Positions 11,572 through 23,900 of a stretch of DNA of 64,000 nt are shown here, piece after piece. Position 1 is the first letter of the stretch. Every line of letters starts with the position of its first letter. The translations under genes were made by a program, and so were the position numbers. This DNA is from Vicia villosa (Eukaryota > Streptophyta > Magnoliopsida > Fabales > Fabaceae). The notes below the pieces were generated by a model. It searched no databases. It had not been told where the DNA came from and worked only from the letters and a program-made list of their open reading frames with translations. The stretch is taken from contig NC_081186.1 in NCBI RefSeq assembly GCF_029867415.1, positions 111,265,213-111,329,212 on the forward strand, read 5' to 3'.

Positions 11572-14500
11572 ATGGAACAATTGGAACAGAACCAGGCCGC
11601 CCTTCGTGAGGAAATGACCCAACTAAAGGGTACTGTTGAAGACCTCCGGGGAGGAATGGCCCAAGTGCTGAGCTTCATGAAAGACCTCAAAGATAAGCAA
11701 GACAAAGCTAAGGAAGTTCATGATCAGTATGAAGAGATACCTAAGGATGGCAACCCATTGTTAGGATGTGTTAAGGGTCATGACCCTCACAAGGCAAAAG
11801 CTCACTCCTCAAAAAGGGTTATTACAACTCATGAAGAGGGGGAGGCCTCTCAAGAAGGATTTATCCCTACTACTCAGAAAGAAGGGACGTCTCGCACAGT
11901 TCGCATTCCAATCAGCAATCCGCTTAGGGATGAGGACTACTTGGATCTACAGTATGGGGACACTAATGACACAGATCAAGTCCCTCAACCAAAGATGACC
12001 TCTGCTGATTCTGGGGAGAATTCCAAGGAGAGTGAACAAATCAAGGCGCTGGAAGAAAGGATGAAAGCAATGGAAGGATATGATGTCTTTGATGTGGATA
12101 CCTATGAAATGAGCTTGGTGCCGGATTTGACTATTCCTCATAAATTCAAGATACCCGATTTTGAAAAGTACAAGGGACTCTCTTGTCCGAAGAGTCACTT
12201 GCGCATGTATGTGCGAAAGATGGCTGCTTATGCTCAGGATCAAAAGTTGATGATGCATTTTTTCCAAGATAGCTTGAGTGGAGCATCGGTTGACTGGTAT
12301 ATGCAATTAGAGAAGTCTCACATCCGAAGCTGGACCGACCTTGCTAATACGTTCCTAAAACAATATAAATACAATTTGGACATGGCACCAGATCGGATGC
12401 AACTCCAAAATTTGTCACAAAAGAAAGAGGAATCGTTCAAGGAGTATGCACAGAGGTGGAGGGAAATGGCTTCCCGAGTCCAACCTCCCCTGTTGGAAAA
12501 AGAACTCGTAAAAATGTTTATGGCTACATTACAAGGGCCATACTACGATAAAATGGTAGGGAGTGTGTCCTCAGGGTTTTCAGATTTAGTGGTTATTGGT
12601 GAAAGAATAGAAGACGGAATTAAGAGCGGGAAAATACAAGGAGCATCATCTAACTCCTATCAGGCGAAGAGGCCTACCCCCAACTTCACAAAGAAGAAGG
12701 AAGGAGAGACTAATGCCGTAGGGCATCAGGAAACTAGACCTCCTATGACATACCCACCACGACAAAACCGGTTTCAGGGAGGACCAAGGAGATTCGATCC
12801 GCTACCTACTTCCAAGAAAGAAATTCTGAAATATTTAATAAATGAATCCTTGGTGGAAGTTAGACCATTGCCACCTCCTCCTCCAGGCAAGCTCATGCCC
12901 AATTACAAACCGAATGAAAGGTGTGAATTTCACGCCAATTCTCCCGGACACACCCTGGAGAAATGTTGGGCCTTCAGCCACATCGTTCAGAATCTAATTG
13001 AGTCAGGGGCAATCGCCTTTGACAAACCCAATGTGAAAATAAATCCGATGCCACACCATGAAGGCGCAGTCAATGCAATAGAAGTTATCAATAAGCAAGA
13101 GTTGGTTCAACAACGGAACTCCCCCATAGATGCACTTAAGAGGTATCTTCTTATAAAGGGGTTTATCCTAGAACATAACGAAGCTTTCAAAGACACTTTG
13201 CAAAGGCTCATGGATCAAGGATTGATCCGATTAGAGGAACACCCTGAAGAGGAATATGTGGCAATGGTTGAAAGAAACGAACCTTTAATGATACCCGCAC
13301 AAGGGGCAAGGAAACCATTAATCATCCCGTGTTCAAGGTCGCCACTGGTAATACCTGTACAAGAACACACCAGGATCATCCCAATCAGAGGACCATACCC
13401 TTTGGACAAGATGAAAGCAGTACCGTGGAAGTACGAGACCGATACCAATACTGCAGTGTCAAGCATTGTTGGACCTGGGGGCATGACCCGTAGCGGGCGC
13501 ATATTCAAAACTACGCAGGCACCACCAACGTCTAGTGAAAACTTGACACAATCCGGAGAACAAGTTGTTACGAGACCAAGTGATGAGGCTGAACCTAAGG
13601 ATAAAGAAACTTTTAGTAAGAATGCTGAGGAGTTTCTCGCCCTGATTAAGAAGAGTGATTATAGAGTGGTGGATCAGTTGCAACAGACACCATCTAAAAT
13701 ATCGCTCCTATCATTATTGATACACTCTGAGAAGCATCGAGATGCCTTGATGAAGATCCTAAACGCTGCCCATGTAACTAAGGACATCACAGTCAATCAA
13801 TTTGATGGGATGGTGGCCAATCTAACTGCTGGGGCATGCCTGGGTTTCAGTGACAATGAGCTACCCCTACAAGGAAAGTCACACAACAAAGCCTTGCATA
13901 TCTCCATGCAATGCGGGAAGGCTCATCTGGCTAGAGTTCTGATTGACACAGGGTCATCCTTAAACGTGATGCCAAAAGCAACACTTGACAAGATAGCCTT
14001 AGAAGGACTTGTGGTTAGACCTAGTCGTCTGGTGGTTAAGGCTTTCGATGGATCACAGAGTCCGGTGTTTGGAGAAGTAGACCTTCCTGTCATAATTGGT
14101 TCCCACACCTTCTACATTAATTTCTAAGTGATGGAAATTGAGCCAGCTTATACCTGCCTACTAGGACGCCCTTGGATCCACGCAGCCGGGGCAGTCACCT
14201 CCACCCTCCATCAGAAATTAAAGTTTGTGAATGGGAACTCCATAGTGACTATCAATGGAGAAGAGGATATATTTGTCAGCAATCTAAACTCATACAGATA
14301 TATTGAGGCTGGAGACGAAGCATTGGGTACCGCATTTCAAGCTCTAGAAATTGCAACCGCTATCACACTACCAGTGAAGAAGGTAAGAAGGGCGGTGACA
14401 TCATGGAAGGATCTACAAGATACAGATGCTAAAGGATGGGGCAAGCTACCAGAGGTGTCAGAGAAAAAGGATCGCTCAGGGTTAGGATATCAACCCACCA

Positions 14501-14702
14501 AGTTCAAAAGCATCAAAAAGGAGGAACATCAATTTCCCCCAATAATGCAAACTTTTGTGAATGGTGGATATGAACATGTAGCTATGGTGTCCGACAAGGA
14601 TTCTCGAGAAGGGACATCCAACTTCATCCGAGAAATCAGACCAGGAGAACAACTACAGAATTGGACAAGCATGGAGATACCGGAGATAGTTTTCATTTCA
14701 AA
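11572..14702 (+). CDS. gag-pro: Ogre gag-protease, interrupted by one stop codon
   Basis: The ATG at 11572 opens a frame with an N-terminal coiled coil (EQLEQNQAALREEMTQLKG), a Tat-type Gag core (KFKIPDFEKYKGLSCPKSHL, then MHFFQDSLSGASVDWYMQLE) and a Cys/His segment (CEFHANSPGHTLEKC) in place of a classical CCHC knuckle. A retropepsin-like aspartic protease follows, with active-site DTGSS at residues 792-796 (13945-13959). TAA at 14125-14127 breaks the protease after IGSHTFYINF; the same frame resumes with CLLGRPWIHAAGAVTSTLHQ and stays open to 14703. The protease flap and C-terminal half lie after the stop, so a full-length product needs read-through or another copy. The frame ends at a predicted splice donor. 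Confidence 0.9.
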
Positions 14703-14981
14703 GTAATTTGCTTTTGTGTGTTTTATTTCCCTTTTTCAAATAAAAAAAACAATAAAGCTCATGCCTCGCCCGAAGCATAGAGTTAGTTTGTAAGGGCCCC
14801 ATTTACTTTCAAGTTCGAAGTTTATTAATAAAATTGTCTTTGCATTTTGGTATTGAAAACATTGTCTTTTCTCGCATTTATTCCTTTTTCCTTTCTGAAA
14901 ATGACAAATAAATTTCTTGCACAAACAAAGCACGTTCACATCTGCATACTAAAAGCAAAACAAAACATAAAACTTGTGCAG
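14703..14981 (+). other. Predicted intron between Ogre protease and pol frames
   Basis: The gag-pro frame meets a stop at 14704-14706 that overlaps a GT (14703-14704, context CAAA-GTAATT). The pol frame begins after a T/A-rich stretch and an acceptor CTTGTGCAG ending at 14981. Removing 14703-14981 keeps the reading frame exactly from protease to pol. A spliced intron at this place is documented for pea Ogre. The splice sites here are my prediction. Confidence 0.75.
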
Positions 14982-17900
14982 ATCACCTTCTGACACCACC
15001 GATAATAATACTGCTGAGACTCTATACAAACTCGAGGCTCTCGCTAATCAGGCTGAAGAAGGGGATGAGGAAGACGATGAACTTCCGGAAGAGTTGTCAA
15101 GGTTAGTGGATAAGGAATCCAAAAGCATGCTCCCTCCACAAGAGGCCATTGAAATCATAAACTTGGGAACGGATGAAGAACCCAAGAACATTAAGATTGG
15201 GGCAACGCTAGGTAAGGACGTAAAAGCAACGCTAATCAAGCTCCTCCACGAGTATGCAGAGATTTTTGCTTGGTCATACCGTGACATGCCGGGGTTGGAT
15301 ACAGACATCGTGGTACACAGGTTACCTCTCAAAGAAGGATGTGCGCCGGTCAGGCAAAAGCGCAGAAGGGTTCGACCAGATATGGATAGTAAGATTAGGG
15401 AAGAGGTGCTCAAACAGTTCGATGCCGGGTTTCTTGCTGTAGTTGACTACCCGCCATGGATTGCAAACATAGTGCCAGTTCCTAAGAAAGATGGGAAGGT
15501 GCGCATGTGTGTAGACTACAGGGATCTAAATAAAGCAAGTCCAAAAGATGATTTCCCACTACCACATATAGATATCTTGGTGGATAATACAGCACAAGCT
15601 TCGGTGTTCTCCTTTATGGATGGGTTCTCCGGATATAATCAAATCAAGATGGCCCCTGAGGATATGGAAAAGACCACCTTCATGACATCTTGGGGCACCT
15701 TCTGCTACAAAGTGATGCCTTTTGGATTGAGAAATGCAGGGGCAACATATCAAAGAGCCATGGTCACACTATTCCATGATATGATTCACAAAGAGGTCGA
15801 AGTATATGTAGATGATATGATTGCCAAATCCGGCACAGAAGAAGAGCATATTACGAATCTACATAAGTTGTTCGAGCGCTTAAAGAAGTACCAGCTAAGG
15901 TTAAATCCGAACAAGTGTACGTTTGGTGTAAGGTCGGGTAAGCTGTTGGGATTCATTGTAAGCCAACGAGGTATAGAGGTTGATCCTGATAAAGTAAAAG
16001 CCATACAAGCGATGCCCGTTCCAAAAACAGAAAAAGAGGTGCGAGGTTTCCTAGGCCGATTGAATTACATCTCAAGGTTCATTTCACATCTAACAGCTAC
16101 ATGCGAGCCTATATTCAAACTACTCAGGAAGGATCAACCTATCAAGTGGAACGACGATTGTCAAGTAGCCTTCGAAACTATAAAGAACTACTTACAAGAA
16201 CCACCGATACTTTTACCTCCCGTGCCCGGAAGACCGCTGATCATGTACCTCACAGTACTTGAAAGATCTATGGGGTGTGTACTGGGGCAACAAGATGAAA
16301 CAGGAAGGAAAGAACACGCTATCTACTACCTCAGTAAGAAATTCACGGATTGCGAATCTCGGTATTCACCATTGGAAAAGACATGTTGTGCCCTAGCATG
16401 GGCCTCCAAACGTCTAAGGCAATATATGCTGAATCATTCCACGTGGCTAATATCGAGAATGGATCCTTTAAAATACGTGTTCGAAAAGCAGGTGCTCACG
16501 GGTAGAATTGCAAGGTGGCAAATGTTGCTGTCCGAATACGACATACAATATGTAACTCAAAAAGCAATAAAAGGGAGTGTATTGGCGGAACACCTTGCTC
16601 ACCAACCCCTCGAGGAATACCAATCCATGAAGTTCGACTTCCCCGATGAGGATATTATGCTAGTAAGAGACTATGAAATACCAGGACCCGACGAGGGACC
16701 TGAACCGGGTTTGGTATGGAAACTCATGTTCGACGGTGCATCAAATGCACTAGGGCATGGCATAGGGGCAGTATTGACATCTCCCGATGACCGGCACTTA
16801 CCCTTTACTGCAAGACTATGTTTCGACTGCACCAACAACATTGCAGAATACGAAGCATGCATATTGGGGTTAGAAGCTGCAATCGACCTAAGGATCAAAC
16901 TCCTTGATGTATACGGAGACTCAGCATTGGTAATCCATCAAGTCAACAAAGAATGGGACACTCGAGATGCAAAACTAATCCCATACCGAGACCTTATACT
17001 GGAGTTGACGGCTGAATTTGATACTATCACTTTTACTCATATCCCGAGGGAAGAAAATCAAATAGCCGACGCACTAGCAACGCTCTCCTCTATGTTCAAG
17101 GTGACCTGGCCAAACCATGAACCACGGATAACTGTTAGACACTTCGACGAACCTGCCTATTGCCTTGCGATTGGGGAGCAGTCTGACAACAAACCATGGT
17201 ACCACGACATTAAAAAGTACCTGGAAAAACAAGAATACCCGGAGAATGCCTCAACAATTGATAAAAAGACACTGAGGAGACTTGTATCCAAGTTCTTCTT
17301 AAGCGGAAGCATCCTATACAAAAGGAACTATGATTCAGTGTTGTTGAGGTGTGTAGATAAAAACGAGGCCAAAGAGATTATCAGGGAGGTACACGAAGGA
17401 ACCTTTGGGACCCACGCAAATGGACACTCAATGGCTAGGAAAATACTGCGAGCAGGGTATTACTGGTTAACAATGGAGGCCGACTGTTTCCAATATGCAA
17501 GGACATGCCACAAGTGCCAGATCTACGCTGACAAGGTGCACGTACCACCAAACCCGTTGAACGTTCTGAGTTCACCATGGCCATTTGCAATGTGGGGAAT
17601 CGACATGATAGGGATGATAGAACCTAAAGCTTCGAATGGACACCGATTTATATTGGTTGCCATAGACTACTTCACCAAATGGGTCGAAGCTGCCTCTTAC
17701 ACCAACGTAACGAGACAAGTAGTCACTCGGTTCATCAAGCATAATATCATATGTCGGTATGGGGTTCCAAGCAGGATTATCACAGATAATGGGTCGAATC
17801 TGAACAATAATATGATGAGGGAGCTGTGCGAGGAGTTCAAGATTGAACACCATAATTCTTCACCATACAGGCCTAAAATGAACGGCGCTGTCGAAGCTGC

Positions 17901-18444
17901 AAACAAAAATATCAAAAAGATAATACAAAAGATGGTGAAAACATACAAGGATTGGCACGAAATGCTTCCCTTCGCCCTACACGGTTACAGAACCTCGGTG
18001 CGTACGTCTACAGGGGCAACCCCCTTCTCCCTAGTCTATGGTATGGAAGCCGTCCTCCCAATTGAAGTGGAGATCCCGTCACTAAGAGTCATAGCTGACA
18101 CAAAGTTAGAAGAATCGGAATGGGTAAAAACTCGTTTTGATCAGCTTAATCTCATTGAAGAAAAGCGACTGACAGCTTTGTGTCATGGACAACTCTATCA
18201 GAAGAGGATGAAAAAAGCGTTTGATAAGAAGGTCCGACCTCGAACCTACAAAGAAGGTGATATTGTCCTCAAGAAGATACTGTTACCTCGACTCGATGCT
18301 CGTGGAAAATGGACACCTAATTACGAAGGTCCATATATTGTAAAAACGGTGTTCTCAGGAGGGGCATTAGTCCTCACTACAATGGATGGGGATGAGCTAC
18401 CGCACCCAATCAACTCAGACGCAGTCAAGAAGTACTATGCCTAG
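14982..18444 (+). CDS. pol: Ogre pol: RT, degenerate RNase H, second RNase H, integrase
   Basis: One intact frame; residues are numbered from 14974, 1156 in all. Reverse transcriptase spans about residues 120-350, with VDYRDLNKASPK, FSFMDGFSGYNQI and the catalytic YVDD at 278-281. The ordinary gypsy RNase H (about 420-540) has lost its first acidic residue: MYLTVLERSMGCVL stands where DAS is usual. A second RNase H of the archaeal-like type (about 580-710) keeps D586, E624, D648 and D698. Integrase has the zinc site H806, H813, C844, C847 and the catalytic D876, D937, E973, then a GPY/F-like module (YEGPYIVKTVFSGGALVL). Two RNase H domains mark the Tat lineage. The protein should come from the spliced gag-pro-pol RNA. 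No lesions are seen. Confidence 0.95.
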
Positions 18445-19149
18445 TAAAAGCAGGATTACCGGACCTAAGCCAAAAGGCAAACTACGAAAGATAGGGCATC
18501 GTGCAATCATCTACTTCTGAAGTCGAAGGATTATTGGGGCCCTCGATAACAAAAGAGCAACGGCAGTATTAATATCATTTCTATTTGTCATTTTCTTTCT
18601 CTGCATTTTTGTACACCCGCCGATTCAAGGCAATATCAATAAAATTTCCTTTTTGCATACTGCGCTTCATTTCTAATTTCAATACCATTTGCAAAGGATA
18701 ATTTATTTTTATAAACCCTAACATGGATTTAACATGAGAAACTTGCAAACTTTCAACGCAAAAACAATAGAATAAAACTGTGAAATCTCCGGAAGGCTAC
18801 AAACGCCCCGTGATGCGATCACTTAAAAAAAAAACCTAGCCGAATAACATTTCAAAGGATGGTATCAATGGATTAATCAGACTGAGCCAGAAAGTCACAA
18901 ACAATTCAAAAGAAAAAGGGGTTAAACAAAAGCAATGGGTGATAAGGAGATGAATGATAAATGTAGGGGTATCATATATACATTAATACATACATCAATA
19001 TACATGCAACATACACATGTGTAAGCATTCATACATACGCATTATACAAACAACAGGGGCATATGCGCGACATATAAACAGAATGCATACGCATTTACAG
19101 GAACTAAAATTCCACACAGGAAAATTCTGCAACAACACTTGCAGATAAC
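18445..19149 (+). other. Ogre 3' untranslated region, non-repeated part
   Basis: No supported gene between the pol stop and the hairpin array. A purine/pyrimidine-mixed stretch is followed by an AT-rich segment with ATACATAC words (18970-19090). Confidence 0.7.
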
Positions 19150-19850
19150 CCTGTTGGTACAGGTGAACTTGCTAGAACTATAGCAAGTAATCCTATTGAG
19201 ATATAAACTGCGAGTAGCTTACCAGCACTATGGTAAGTGAGAGATATAAACTGCGAGTAGCTTACCAGAACTATGGTAAGTGAGAGATACAAATTGCGAG
19301 TAGCTTACCAGCACTATGGTAAGTGAGAGACACAAACTGCGAGTAGCTTACCAGCACTATGGTAAGTGAGAGACACAAACTGCGAGTAGCTTTCCAGAAC
19401 TATGGTAAGTGAGAGACACAAACTGCGAGTAGCTTACCAGAACTATGGTAAGTGAGAGATACAAACTGCGAGTAGCTTACCAGCACTATGGTAAGTGAGA
19501 GACACAAACTGCGAGTAGCTTACCAGCACTATGGTAAGTGAGAGACACAAACTGCGAGTAGCTTGCCAGAACTATGGTAAGTGAGAGACACAAACTGCGA
19601 GTAGCTTACCAGCACTATGGTAAGTGAGAGACACAAACTGCGAGTAGCTTGCCAGAACTATGGTAAGTGAGAGGTTCACAAACTGCGAGTAGCTTGCCAG
19701 CACTATGGTAAGTGAGAGATACAAAATGCGAGTAGCTTACCAGCACTATGGTAAGTGAGGGATCCACAAACTACGGAAACTTACTAGAACTATAGTAAGT
19801 GGGGGTTCACAAACTGCGGAGGCTTGCTGACCATAGCAAGCCAATTACAC
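19150..19850 (+). repeat. Hairpin-bearing tandem array in the Ogre 3' UTR (43-bp unit, about 15 copies)
   Basis: Units start near 19207, 19250, 19293, 19336, 19379, 19422, 19465, 19508, 19551, 19594, 19637, 19682, 19725, 19770 and 19813. An older half-unit lies at 19168. The common unit reads CTGCGAGTAG then CTTACCAGCACTATGGTAAG. The second part is a 7-bp stem (CTTACCA/TGGTAAG) with a 6-base loop. Outer units keep the stem with paired changes (CTTGCTA/TAGCAAG, CTTACTA/TAGTAAG, GGCTTGCT/AGCAAGCC). Tandem repeats in the 3' UTR are known for Tat/Ogre elements and can seed satellites. Confidence 0.95.
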
Positions 19851-20018
19851 AACCAACAAAAGTCCTCGCTATGTAAGACTCAGGCCTTAGCAGGACATTT
19901 CACTTCACTCATACTCAAACTCAAGGCAAATTTAAGGGTCTTCCAGTATTTAATAACTCTTCGATCTAAACGACGCGAGGTCCATACACTCTTGTCATTC
20001 GATCCAAGGTAATTAAAT

Positions 20019-20027
20019 AGGGGCAGC
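20019..20027 (+). other. Weak polypurine tract before the Ogre 3' LTR
   Basis: AGGGGCAGC directly precedes the TGTCAT start of the 3' LTR. This is the place of the plus-strand primer, though the tract is short and holds two pyrimidines. Confidence 0.6.
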
Positions 20028-22721
20028 TGTCATACCCCAAAATTTACCCGGTTTAATTCTCATGTTTCAATTTATTAAGGGAGTTAAAAATTAGGAGCCA
20101 CAGGGTTTGATATATCTATTATTAAACTCGCTCTCCTATAAAACTCCTTTATAAATTGGTTTAAAACAAAAAGGGTGTAAATAGCAAGAATCTCTCTAAA
20201 TCCAATTGGCGCTTGGTCTTTCTTTTTGCTTCTTAGGAAAAAGAAAATAGAGGGGTGTGTTTTAGGACATTTTGGGGCCCAATAGACCCATTTTACTTAT
20301 CACAATTTAACCACGTATATTATTATTAATCATAAACTTATTAATATTATTAATCCCCAAATATTAGTTTTAATAATTAACATTGGGTTATTAAAGATTA
20401 ATCAAGTTTTATTATTAGTATAAATATAATTGGTTATCAGAATTATATTATTAACTAACATGTTCATTTGGTTATTATCAGTTAATTAGTTTTTTATTGA
20501 TTAAGTGATCAAATTAATTAAATGAATTAAGTGAAGTTAGTGGTTTTTTTGCTGGTATTTTTTGTCATTTTTCTTTTTGGGTCACAAAGCATTTGCTACT
20601 GGGCCTAATGCGCTGGGCCGTGAACGGATAATGGAGTGGACCGGGTCAAACCCGACCCAGCCACCATTCACCGTCTCCCTCACGCCTCTGTACAGCCACC
20701 AATCTCACGCAAACCCTAGCCAGCGGCGCCACCCTCATTCAACCAAGAAAGCCCTAATCTCAAATGCCCAGGCCCATACGTAAATGAATCATGAACAAAC
20801 TTTGAACAAAATCAAATGAGATCAAATCTTCAATCAAATTTCTAAACTGAATCAAATCTTAACATAAACTGAGATCAATGAAAAGATTTTTATTAAATCA
20901 AATTATATTACAATCAACAAACGAATCAAAACACTGAATCAAAACCGAAATTAATCTAATTGAATCTAAACATTCCTAAAATTAAATCTAACCCTAGGCT
21001 ATAAAAGAAAAAGGAGAAATCAGATGAAAGGGTCGGAAAATTTTATTGGAGAGCCCTAGCCGCCGCCGCTTGTTCTTCGTACCTACGAATCACACACAGA
21101 GGAGGGGATTAGGGGAGGGACGAATTCATTCAGAAACTCAAGACATAAGGTAATCTCTAAAACGAAACTTAGCTTAGAATCTTGATTTGCATGCGCCGGT
21201 AGCGATTATTGTTTGAATCTGGGTACGAAATTGGGGTTAGGGTTTATATTTGGGGGTTTAGGGTTCATAGAGTTTGTTAGGGTTCATATGTTTTTGGTAC
21301 TTCTGGGTAAAAAGTTGTTAGAGGGTGTGTTGGGAAGATGAAGATCATATGATCTTCATCGGTTTTCTGGGATTAGGGGTGGTTCGCGGCAGGTTCACGG
21401 CGGAACTGGGTTGGTGTTCTGGGTTACGGTAAGAACGAGAGAACAAGAGAGAGAGAGTCTGAGGCAGAGAGAGAAACGAAAGTGAGGAATGAGAGAGGAT
21501 CATGGGGGAACCGGTGGGTTACCCCCTTTCTTGGTCCACCGATTGATGCCACTTGGCCTAACATGGCCATCTGGCGACATTACAGAACCTGATTCTGTGT
21601 GCAATCCTACCACGCGCCCACAAACTCCCAAACACATGCAGGCCATACGATCAGATCTGATCCAGATCTAACGCCCCACGTGTGAACGCATACTCTATTT
21701 GGTGCACCCTCACAACACTAGAACCGGACGGATTTGAACATGGGTGGGCTCAGCCCAATTACTACCCAAACACCCTAAAACTACTAGTCAATAACAAAAC
21801 GCACCCCCCCCTTTGTAATAAAACAATAAAAAGAATAAAAACTTAATTAACTAATCTTGATTTGTTTAATAATTTATTAGTGGATTAATTAAATTTGTTG
21901 ATTTCTTATTCTAATAATTCACCAATCTTTATAAATTTTGCTAACGATTAATTGATTTAAATAAACTTCTAAAAAATGTTTGATCATATATTTTACAACT
22001 TAGCTTAATTTCTCCTCAAACCGACTAAATCTATTAGTCGTATTAGACGAGAAATAAAATCGTTCTGATCAATTCATAACTTACTTGCTCTCAATAATTC
22101 TCTCCTCAACCCGATTGAAACTATCAGTCGCTTTAGACGAGAGATAAAAATACATACACTAAAACACAATTAATTTGCTGCCCGCGATGATCGAATCCAT
22201 CGATCTGAGTAACCAGCAATGCCCATAAATCTGTTAGCCATACTGATTGAACCTATCGATCACCGCATCTAACAGTAACAAATTAAATCAAGGTTGTACG
22301 CCAACCTCAAAGTACTTTCACCCTTCAAATCAAATTCAACTACGATAGGCCATTCAAAAGGCCTCTAAAAACAATTTCAAATACAAATACAACCATAAGG
22401 CGTACAACCTTGTCCCCGAACTACGTTGACTCTGATTCTCCATAAGGAGATACGTAGGCACTTGGATAACCAAGGCGAGTCCCCCTCCCTAAAATCTCAA
22501 TTATTCCCCTATTCAATTCCTTAGCTATAAACCTCAATATTTTAGCCATAAACCTTTACCTTAGATTCAAAGCCAATAGGAAAGGGTTGAGGGTGCCTAA
22601 CACCTTCCCTCAACCTGATTATAATAACTTACCCCGATCTCTAAACTGCGTAGGGTTTCCTATTCGCCCTTCAGAATAGGTGGCGACTCTAAAAGTTTAA
22701 TTTTTAGGGCAGGTTGCTACA
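20028..22721 (+). repeat. Ogre 3' LTR
   Basis: Same length as the 5' LTR. Differences seen: C/T near 6155, T/C near 6220, one A fewer in the GGTCAAACCC run, G/A near 6893, one C more in the C-run near 21810, C/T near 7517, C/T near 7667 and A/G near 8302 (positions in the 5' LTR except the C-run). It is followed at once by the target duplication AAAGT. Confidence 0.97.
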
Positions 22722-22726
22722 AAAGT

Positions 22727-23900
22727 AGATAATAAAATTGTTTCAATTTTAAATAGAATAAAAAAATAATGCTCAAAATGTGCATAAATAACTAAATAAT
22801 GAATAATGAGCACATAAAGATGTAAAAATAAAAAATATATATAATATTTTTTAAAATGTTTAAAAACGATTACAAAAATTTATCAATTTCACTGTTCACT
22901 TTATATAATATTTTTGGGTTAATCATTAATCCTTGCTTGTTTTTATATTTATTGTTTATATAGTTATTATATTTTTAAGGCGCTATTTAAAAATATGACA
23001 ATTTTTATAGTGTATATAAAGTATATATAATATAAGTTTATTTAAATAAAAATAACAAAATTTGTTTGAAGGTCAAAAAAAAAATTTTCATTTAAATATA
23101 ACGTTTATTATTTATAAATATTAAAAAATGTATAATTTGAAAATAAAAAATAAAAATAAGTTAATAGAATATAATTTTTTTTTATCAAAATTGTCATTTG
23201 TTTAAAATTGAGATAAACCATTATTTAATAAAAAATGACATTCCCTACAAATAAATATTAAAAGTCACTTAATTTTAAGAAAAATTAATATAAATTACGT
23301 GATTTTTATTAATATTTATTATAATACATTATTTTTATTATTTATTAAGAAAAAATGTAATTTTTAATCAAAAAAACATGTATTCATTATTTGAAACAAA
23401 TTTCACAATCATTTAAAATACGATTATATATTTTTTCACAATAAAATTATTATGCTAATTTTTAATTATTTAGTTTTTGTATATTTTTTATACACACTTT
23501 GTGAATTATTTTATATTATATTTAAAAAGGAAACAACTTTATTATTTATATTAAGTGAATTCAATATGATTAAATTTAAATAAAATTAAAAAAGTGAAAA
23601 AAAAATTCAAACTTTGAATCATGATTTTTTTTCAAAAATATTTAGCATTATGATTTTTTTAATTGAAGTATAGTTTGATAGTTATAAAAAATATGAAAAA
23701 TTTATTTTATTTAAGAGAATATGAAATTATGATTTATTAGAGTGGAAATTATTTATTACCAAAAATAGGAGAAAACTATTTTAAGTAAGAATTATGAGTC
23801 ACTCACTACTTGTTTATAACCATTAGATCAAAATAGCATCAAAGGTTATAAATGAGTGTAACTATAAGTGTAACATATTAGTGTAATTTGATCCCTCCTC
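22727..23900. other. Right part of the split inverted-repeat DNA element
   Basis: Very AT-rich, no open frame of note. Its last 200 bp or so form the right inverted repeat, complementary to 5275-5470. Read with 5275-5634 it restores the pre-insertion element. Confidence 0.7.

Larger units (their letters stand above)
5635..22721 (+). mobile_element. Complete Ty3/gypsy retrotransposon, Tat/Ogre lineage (17,087 bp)
   Basis: Two LTRs of equal length (2694 bp, each TGTCATACCC...GCTACA) are flanked by a perfect 5-bp target duplication, AAAGT, at 5630-5634 and 22722-22726. Inside, in order, are the primer-binding site, leader, ORF1 (DUF7745-like), gag-protease, a predicted intron, pol (RT, degenerate RNase H, second RNase H, integrase), a 3' hairpin-repeat array, a weak purine tract and the 3' LTR. 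An extra ORF before gag, an intron before pol, a second RNase H and a repeat-rich 3' UTR are recognised marks of Ogre elements. The LTRs differ by six transitions and two 1-bp indels (hand count). At an assumed 1.3e-8 substitutions per site per year this means about 0.1 million years. ORF1 and protease each have one in-frame stop, so this copy may depend on others. Confidence 0.97.
5275..23900. mobile_element. Non-autonomous DNA element with long terminal inverted repeats, split by the Ogre insertion
   Basis: The left end (from 5275, GAGGAGGGGTCAAATTACAC) and the reverse complement of the right end (ending at 23900) align over about 190 bp with small indels. Shared blocks include ATATGTTACACTTAT, TTATAACCTTTGAT, TCTTACTTAAAATAGTTTT and TTTTGGTAATAAATAATTT. 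Without the 17.1-kb Ogre and one copy of its target duplication the element is about 1.53 kb. Its inside (5475-5634 and 22727-23690) is very AT-rich and has no coding sequence. Long inverted ends suggest a Mutator-like or other large MITE-type element, but I could not define a target-site duplication, so the superfamily and the outermost base are uncertain. Confidence 0.75.

Noticed and set aside
15048..15413. Antisense open frames within the Ogre and SIRE genes
   Set aside because: Shadows of strongly coding plus-strand frames; no domains.
19150..19850. Regular repeat array resembling a CRISPR
   Set aside because: Units are directly tandem with no variable spacers, inside a plant retrotransposon 3' UTR.
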